Shown here piece after piece: positions 57,936 through 64,000 of a stretch of DNA of 64,000 bases (the stretch's first letter is position 1; the number at the start of each line of letters is the position of its first letter). The stretch spans positions 41,157,435 to 41,221,434 of the forward strand of contig CM053325.1 in NCBI GenBank assembly GCA_028583605.1, given 5' to 3'. The stretch comes from Dastarcus helophoroides. Taxonomy: Eukaryota > Arthropoda > Insecta > Coleoptera > Bothrideridae. The notes under the pieces are model-generated. The model saw nothing but the letters and a program-made list of their open reading frames with translations. It had not been told where the DNA came from and did no database searches. The position numbers were made by a program, and so were the translations under genes.

Positions 57936-59710
57936 TAAATACATTTTTATTTCAAATGAACCTTATTATAGAAAATATTTTTTGAATAAATTTAAATATT
58001 GAATTACAAAGATATTAAGCCCAAGATCGTTATGATGTACGATATTCAGGGTACTAAAAGAACAAAAATATTTAAAAAGTTACGGACCAAAATAAACACA
58101 AACGTTTTTGTAAACCTAGGTACGCAAAGAAACAGTTTCGGAGATATGGAAGGTTGTCTTTTTTTTTTTGAAACATTTATTTGAAATTATTCATTTATTA
58201 TATACAAACAGCCAAAAGAAACTTCCGCTAAAACAAAAGACAAAGCAGATACGATGTTGAAAGGCCCTCCTTCCATTTTCATGCAACCACGTCTTTTTTT
58301 GAAGGATTTGTTGACATTTTCAATTGATTCGTAGAAACAGGCCATTTATAGGAAGACCATAGTCATAAATTGAATATTTTAGATATTTAAAAAAAATCTA
58401 GATGGTTTAAATCAGGCAGCTTTACAGACAACACATGTCCGCTCTTCCCTTTCTACCCATCTACGAGGAAAAATTTCGTGTAAATGTTCTCCAGCGTAAC
58501 CAAAAAATGAACCGGAGGACCATCATTCAAGAACCATATTTTTGTTAATCGGTTTGGTAAAACAACATAACAGCATGGGAATTTTCGTCAGTTGAAACCA
58601 GCGAATTGTGAAAAGTAACACAACACAAAAGCTTTCTCAAATCATCAGTAAACGTTAATGAGAAGTTGCAAGTTCTTGGAAAAAAAATTAAAAAAAGAAT
58701 AACCTGCTATATCTCCGAAACATTGCTTTGCGGATACATGTTTACTTAGATTTTTTTGTTTATTTTGTGATCCATCATATTTCCTCCTTAAATATTCGAC
58801 ACTTTTTTTAACATCCTATATTCATATAATGAACATTCATGGCTTAAATTTTTTGATTTAACCCAAATTAGCTAATAAATTTAATTCTAGTACTTAATGT
58901 ATAATCTTAACAAAAGAGTCATAGATATGAAGGTATAATGAAAATTTTGACAAGTTTTAGCAAATTTTTGTTTTGGTCGAAAGTAGAATAAGAGGCGAAA
59001 TTCAGTTTTAATTTGGACCAAAATCTAGGTTATTTTCGTTTTTTAATAAAAGCACCCCATACAAAATTAAGCAAAAAGTGACATAATATTTACGTAATTG
59101 ATATTCTGGAAAAGACAATATTAGTAAAAAATAAAATACAGACTTCAACTCATTCGTCAAACAAAACGATGAAAGAAAAACAACAATTCAAACCACATAT
59201 ACATTATGTAGAAAAAGAAAATGTAAAAAGCTGAACAATATGTTACTTTGCTTTTCATTGAAGAGGTAAGTTAAATTTCGTTTTATACTGCAATTAATGG
59301 AATTATTATATTTTTGTAGCTAATGAAGTCGTTTTAAATACAAAATAAATATAAGAGTTTGTGCTCTTTTTTTATTTTTTTTTAATTATTGACTTTATTT
59401 TTTAATCGCTTTTTTAAACCCTTTTTCTATTAGTATTCCTAATGTTTAGTGTTTTGCATTGAATTCCTGCATTAAGTGACTCATTTGTCCCTAAGACAAG
59501 TTCATTTAACAAACCAGTCTTCATTGAAAATTTTGTTATCGTACCTCGATTACCTGCAAAACCATCTAAATGTCCCCTTCCGTAATTGACACCATCAATA
59601 ATGTAACCTTATGGAAAACGAGTTTATGATGCACATTATATTAATGCTAAACAATTACTATAATCAAAAATAAAATTCAGTTTTTACGTGACGTTGGTGG
59701 AAAAATTATC
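57936..59710. other. Gene-free region upstream of the lipase gene
   Basis: No other gene or RNA recognised. A TTCAGTTT string at 59676-59683, with TATAAT about 20 bases upstream, could be the lipase start region, but the spacing is short for a TATA promoter. Confidence 0.4.
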
Positions 59711-59854
59711 ATGAAGATACTGACTTGTGTTGTAGGTGTTTTGGCGATTACTCTTTCTTTCGCGACAAATAATGTGTGTAGAAGTTTTGCGGCCTATAAT
59801 GACATGCTGCATAGCAGAAATTGTTATTTTAATCCAGACATTGAAGCTAGTCCG
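59711..59854 (+). CDS. Acid lipase-like gene, exon 1 (signal peptide)
   Basis: The first exon encodes 48 residues beginning MKILTCVVGVLAITLSFA, a typical signal peptide, followed by TNNVCRSFAAYNDMLHSRNC and an acidic end (NPDIEASP). Insect acid lipases of the lysosomal/LIP3 type have such a secreted N-terminus, a short Cys-containing prosegment and then the lipase-associated domain, which here follows in exon 2. The start is the first ATG of the frame, with AAAAATTATC in front. The exon ends in phase 0 at CCG|GTAAGC, a good donor. The protein would act on triacylglycerols or cholesteryl esters in the gut lumen or lysosome. The assignment depends on exon 2, since exon 1 alone is not diagnostic. 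Confidence 0.7.
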
Positions 59855-60881
59855 GTAAGCATTTTTTTTACATATAATATAATCGCCTTTCCTTCGTTTT
59901 CGTAGATTTCTAATGTGGGAAGATTTAAATTACCCATCATAAGAATTTTTGACATATTAAGAAAATTAATTTTTCGAAACAAATAACACAAGAAAGTTAG
60001 AAATACATCGGATGTTCAAATAAAAGTGTGTTGTGATATTTTATTAGAAGAGGACATAGCGAAAAAGGCATGCGATTAATTATTAAATTAATTTTTTTTG
60101 TTGATCTTTCAAGTCTTGTTTTGATGTCTTATTTACGAAAATAGGTTGGCATTTTGTAAGACAAAAGAAAATCCTTTAGAAAGTTGTTTTTTTACGAAAT
60201 ACAGAGTGATTTAAAATTCGATGCACAAATTTTAGAAGCGCATTTTTGGAATCAAAATAGAACTTTTTCTTTATATAAACATATATTCTAAAATGCACAT
60301 CCTCAGAGCCACAGCCACCGTAAATTGCGTAAGAAAAATTGGTTATCTGAAATTGTGACTACAGTTATTGATCAAATCATCTGAAAATTTTCAAGCCCTG
60401 TTTTTCTAGTTTATCTATTTATTTTTTTATTTAAAAATACTGGAAATCTAACTCTAGGGGGGATGAAGGGGGTTTACACATTTATTGACCAAAATTTTGC
60501 ATTTCCACTGGGAAACTCCAAATTCGAATATGATCCTCTAGTAGACCGTGAAAAAATCCAAAATTTTGATCATTTGCATTTTTTTGATACAACTAAGGGT
60601 TTGCAAATTTGTAAAAAAAAGTTTGTATACTTAAAATGAAACAATAATAGTGCAGTAAATATTTCTAAGCAGAAATTTAATAACGAAGAATTAAAGTTAT
60701 ATCAAGTAATTCAATCTGACACGTTTTTCGAAGATCAGTTCCATTTTCGAAACAAATTGAGAATAAATTTATAATTTTCACATCATGGTTAGTCCAATAA
60801 TAAAAAAAAAACAAGTTTACCATATTTAAACATGAGATGACGGATATTATTTTGGTATAAATATAAATTTTCTCTTTGCAG
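59855..60881 (+). other. Lipase intron 1 (1027 bp)
   Basis: GTAAGC … TTTTCTCTTTGCAG. AT-rich. A few strings such as ACGAAATACAGAGTGATTTA (near 60196) may be worn transposon ends. No coding sequence. Confidence 0.6.
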
Positions 60882-61068
60882 TGGCAAATAGCAAAACGGT
60901 ATGGGTACCGTTTGGATGAACACAGAGTGAAAACCAAAGACGGATATATACTGGGAATTCACAGAGTATCGAAAAGTGGTGAAAGACCTTCAGGAAAACC
61001 GATTTTTATGCAGCATGGTTTCACACACAGCTCAAGATTCTGGTTGCTAAATGGAAAAACCTCTGTTC
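60882..61068 (+). CDS. Acid lipase-like gene, exon 2 (lipase-associated domain)
   Basis: In phase with exon 1, this encodes about 62 residues: WQIAKRYGYRLDEHRVKTKD, then GYILGIHRVSKSGE and GKPIFMQHGFTHSSRFWLLN. This is the partial AB-hydrolase lipase (abhydro_lipase) pattern: a helix ending in GY, then EEH.V.T.DGYIL..HR, then a KP…QHG strand and turn. QHG forms the oxyanion region, and S..W.LNG follows it in known lysosomal acid lipases. The exon ends at GTTC|GTAAGT in phase 1. The Ser-Asp-His triad, including the GHSQG nucleophile elbow, belongs to later exons, which are not in the window. From 61082 on, intron 2 is filled by transposons. Whether the gene is intact cannot be told here. Confidence 0.82.
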
Positions 61069-61081
61069 GTAAGTGATAATA

Positions 61082-61627
61082 CAAGGTTATTTCAAAAGTA
61101 GTACCATAAATTTACGATTGTCTTTTGGAGCCAAAAATAAAACTAAAAGTATATATAAACATATGTCGGAAAACGCTTCGTTTCCGAATTACAGGGTGTG
61201 GAAAGTTACTTTCTGATTATAGTTTTTTATTAATAGTTGCGAGAAGGGTACATTTAATTGAATGAAACTTAACACGGCAGCTTTATGTGATTTTTTCAAA
61301 GATTTAAGAATTAATTAAAATAACTGAACCTGTGGCGGGTATATCTAGAGGGGTGGTGCTTAAGACATGCCTTATTTATTTTGTGTGCACTTTTGTCGCA
61401 TTTTAGTAGCAAAAATATAAACTAAAAATCTCCTTACATGAAAAAGGTATTTGTACTAAAATTCGATATTGTCAACGGTTTTCGAATAAAATATATTTTT
61501 ATATCTCGATGCATTAAAAACGCTCGTCCTAAAATCAGGGATGTGACACATAGTTGGCTTTGTAAAGAGAGAAAATAAAATTAGTTAAAATGTACTGTTA
61601 AAATTCATTATTTTTACCTAGTATTTA
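61082..61627. mobile_element. MITE copy related to 55169-55816, right end not seen
   Basis: Begins CAAGGTTATTTCAAAAGTAG after TA, 14 bases past the exon 2 donor. It shares TATATAAACATATGTCGG, GATTATAGTTTTT and an internal TATATCTCGATGCATTAAAA with the other copy. The right inverted end is absent before the DD41D element begins, so that element probably inserted into it and the rest may lie beyond 64000. Confidence 0.65.
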
Positions 61628-62383
61628 ACTAATATTTAAATTAAAAAATATTTTGAAATTATACAGGGTGTTACAAAAGTCCGGGCCGCTACTTCAGGAG
61701 CATATTCTACACATTAAAATATGAAAAATGTTGAAATACATTTTTTTCTTTAAATTGCCTCCTAACGGAGATATGACCATTTAAAGATGGCGCCCCTAAA
61801 GTGGTTTTTACTACAAAAAGTTAACGGTTAGTAGCAAAGTCATGAAATTGGGCAAGCAGTTAAAGAATTGGATTAGGCACTAATATTTAAATAAAAAAAT
61901 ATTTTAAAATTATACAGGGTGTTACAAAAGTCCGGGCCGCTACTTCAGGAGCATATTCTACACATTTAAATATGAAAAATGTTGAAATACATTTTTTTCT
62001 TTAAATTGCCTCCTAACGGAGATATGACCATTTAAAGATGGCGCCCCTAAAGTGGTTTTTTACTACAAAAAGTTAACGGTTAGTAGCAAAGTCATGAAAT
62101 TGGGCAAGCAGTTAAAGAATTGGATTAGGCACTAATATTTAAATAAAAAAATATTTTAAAATTATACAGGGTGTTACAAAAGTCCGGGCCGCTACTTCAG
62201 GAGCATATTCTACACATTTAAATATGAAAAATGTTGAAATACATTTTTTTCTTTAAATTGCCTCCTAACGGAGATATGACCATTTAAAGATGGCGCCCCT
62301 AAAGTGGTTTTTTACTACAAAAAGTTAACGGTTAGTAGCAAAGTCATGAAATTGGGCAAACATTTAAAGAATTGGATTAGGCA
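61628..62383. repeat. Three tandem 251-252-bp copies of an element end
   Basis: Units start at 61628, 61879 and 62131 (ACTAATATTTAAA…). Each contains about 35 bases of flanking AT-rich DNA, the terminus ATACAGGGTGTTACAAAAGT and about 215 bases of terminal sequence. Units are nearly identical, differing by a few bases and single-base indels in A/T runs. Confidence 0.92.
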
Positions 62384-64000
62384 TATTCTCATGTAACATA
62401 TTTTTTAAATAAGCAGTAGCGTGGTGCGTAGGGGGTTGCCCGCGAATATTTTTTGCCGTAACTTTTTTGTATTGCAATATTTCGACACAAAAGTGCCATA
62501 ATCGTAAAAAGCAACATTTTTTATATAAAAAAGGTACTCTTTCTCAAAGTCGCTAAAAGTAACCGTTTCCGAGAAAAAAGCGTTTAAACAAAATTGTTGC
62601 ATTTATTAGAATTCGTTTTGCAAATTTCTAATTTATCCACTACTAACTGCATTGATATAAAAATAGTACAAAATTAAGAAAAAAAAAATCAAAGCAAGTG
62701 TTCGAAATTACTGCCCCCTGCAGCAATACATTGCTCGGCTCGTCTTCTAAGGGAACTCCTTACTCTTTCGCAAATGCCTGGTGTATTGTGAATCTGGTTG
62801 AACCCATTTTCAATTCGTTCACGAAGATCATTGATATTGTCAACTGGTGTGGAGTAGACGATCTGCTTTAGATGTACCCATAAGTAGAAATCGAGTGGGT
62901 TGAGGTCAGGAGACCTAGCTGGCCATGGTATCGGACCTCCTCGACCTATCCATCGTTGATGATAGTTGTTATTCAAAAATTCCCTAACAACTGCACTAAA
63001 ATGGGCAGGTGCCCCATCGTGCATTATCCACATTCGCTGTCTTGTTATGAGTGGAACATTTTCAAGTAACACGGGTAACTCTGTTTGCAAAAAATGTCTA
63101 TATGATGCTCCTGTTAACCTATGAGGTAAAAAAAACGGTCCAATTATAGAGTCCCCTATTATTCCTCCCCAAATGTTAAGTGAAAAATGTTGCTGATGTT
63201 TCGACTGAATAACTGCATTGGGATTTTCAACTTGCCACTGATGCATGTTGTGAAAGTTAAGTATTCCGTTTCTGGTAAAACCCGCTTCGTCCGTAAATAA
63301 TATGAGCGATGGAAAGTTCTCATTTTCAGCGATCTTATGCAATAGCCAGTTGCAAAATTCTATTCTTGGAGGATAAACAGCAGCAAGTAACCCTTGCACT
63401 CTTTGAAAATGATAGGGGTAAAATTGGTAAAATTTCAAAATTCGCCAGATAGTTACGTGATTTACTCCTTCGGCTAAAGCAAGTTGTCTAGTGCTGACAC
63501 ATGGATCTTCTTCAACTCGTTGAAGCACACGCTTCTCTAAATTAGCAACTTCTGCGTTTGGCCTTCCAACACGTTCGCCTTTGAAAACAAAATTTCCTGT
63601 TTCACATAAACGAGCATGAATTTTCTGGAACAATTTTTCTCCTGGTAGGTGTCTATTAGGAAAACGTTCAGCATAAAGCCGTCTTGCTTCAGCATGATTA
63701 CAATTTGCAAGCCCGTACATTAAATGCATATCGGCCATTTCTTGATTTGAATAGTCCATTTTATCAAAATAATGAAAAGTTAAAAAACTACTACACTTAC
63801 TATTGAGAACAAAAACTCCTAAAGTTTACAGCTTACGACCAAATTTTATCAGTGACACAACGTCAATCTCTGGCAGATATTGTCAAGTACAATTGTTTTC
63901 TTTACGATCAGTTTGCATGACCAACTTATTTTTTCTTATACAAATTAGTTAGAATTTCGAAGACGGGATAGGATTATTTAAACGCCTTTTTCTCGGAAAC
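61661..64000 (-). mobile_element. DD41D mariner-like element, right end beyond window
   Basis: Left terminus CAGGGTGTTACAAAAGTCCG after TA (three times, see the tandem array). Inner inverted repeat GTTTCCGAGAAAAAAGCG, followed by TTTAAAC (62568-62592), is met in reverse at 63976-64000, the last bases of the window. This implies long terminal repeats of about 400 bp and a right end near 64400. It contains an apparently intact transposase gene. Confidence 0.82.
62689..63759 (-). CDS. DD41D (rosa/visitor-like) mariner transposase, intact
   Basis: A 356-residue uninterrupted frame for a cut-and-paste transposase. An N-terminal helix-turn-helix pair spans about residues 1-110 (second helix-turn-helix in DPCVSTRQLALAEGVNHVTI), with a GRPN hook motif near 65-68. 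The catalytic core has LFTDEAGF (Asp157), MHDGAPAH (Asp248) and DLNPLDFYLW (Asp290). The last two are separated by 41 residues, which defines the DD41D group known from rosa and visitor elements. A WIGRGGP..WPARSPD segment precedes the third Asp. The C-terminus is GGSNFEHLL and then a stop. Length and residues are those of a complete enzyme, so the element may be active. The relatives at 12033-13091 and 50518-51481 are dead. Confidence 0.88.
   Translation of the reverse strand: MDYSNQEMADMHLMYGLANCNHAEARRLYAERFPNRHLPGEKLFQKIHARLCETGNFVFKGERVGRPNAEVANLEKRVLQRVEEDPCVSTRQLALAEGVNHVTIWRILKFYQFYPYHFQRVQGLLAAVYPPRIEFCNWLLHKIAENENFPSLILFTDEAGFTRNGILNFHNMHQWQVENPNAVIQSKHQQHFSLNIWGGIIGDSIIGPFFLPHRLTGASYRHFLQTELPVLLENVPLITRQRMWIMHDGAPAHFSAVVREFLNNNYHQRWIGRGGPIPWPARSPDLNPLDFYLWVHLKQIVYSTPVDNINDLRERIENGFNQIHNTPGICERVRSSLRRRAEQCIAAGGSNFEHLL

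Noticed and set aside
1..64000. CRISPR arrays, rRNA and tRNA genes
   Set aside because: No regularly spaced identical repeats and no cloverleaf or rRNA-like segments were seen by eye. A tRNA-scan would be decisive for tRNAs.

Overview
The window is eukaryotic and almost certainly arthropod, most likely insect. It is AT-rich, has spliceosomal introns with GT..AG borders, and carries a transposon set typical of insects. I cannot fix the order or species. Almost everything recognisable is mobile DNA at different stages of decay. I support one host gene: the first two exons of a lysosomal acid lipase-like gene (59711-61068, + strand). The remaining exons should lie beyond position 64000.

Layout. 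1-2290 is a young Penelope-like retroelement whose reverse transcriptase/GIY-YIG frame is flanked by identical 566-bp inverted arms, each with a hammerhead-like ribozyme. 3171-6445 holds a palindromic Penelope end and a decayed mariner. 8101-14723 is one piggyBac transposase pseudogene, split by a 4.9-kb DD41D mariner-like element that itself contains a 1.8-kb fold-back element, so three layers of insertion can be read. 16519-19800 is a broken Jockey-type LINE sitting directly behind a Gypsy-LTR-like promoter segment; its 3' end carries three similar hairpins. 20-31 kb is mostly gene-free, with small inverted-repeat elements, a near-perfect 262-bp palindrome at 26390-26651 and short degenerate repeats. 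31.4-35.2 kb holds another Penelope end, a hAT remnant with an almost intact 8-bp target duplication inserted into a mariner relic, and a broken Myb/SANT-like domain. 35402-39252 is a defective Gypsy retrotransposon with both LTRs. 41.3-44.7 kb holds fold-back elements and a second type of hammerhead ribozyme. 48.7-52.5 kb and 55.2-57.9 kb contain nested mariner-like elements. 61.1-64 kb is a short inverted-repeat element followed by an apparently intact DD41D mariner-like element (356-residue transposase) whose left end is tandemly triplicated; it runs off the window.

The elements do not form a pathway. What links them is nesting order, TA target duplications, long terminal inverted repeats shared by autonomous and degenerate relatives, and self-cleaving RNA motifs in the Penelope ends. 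Within the lipase gene, the transposons sit in intron 2, starting 14 bases after the exon 2 splice donor.
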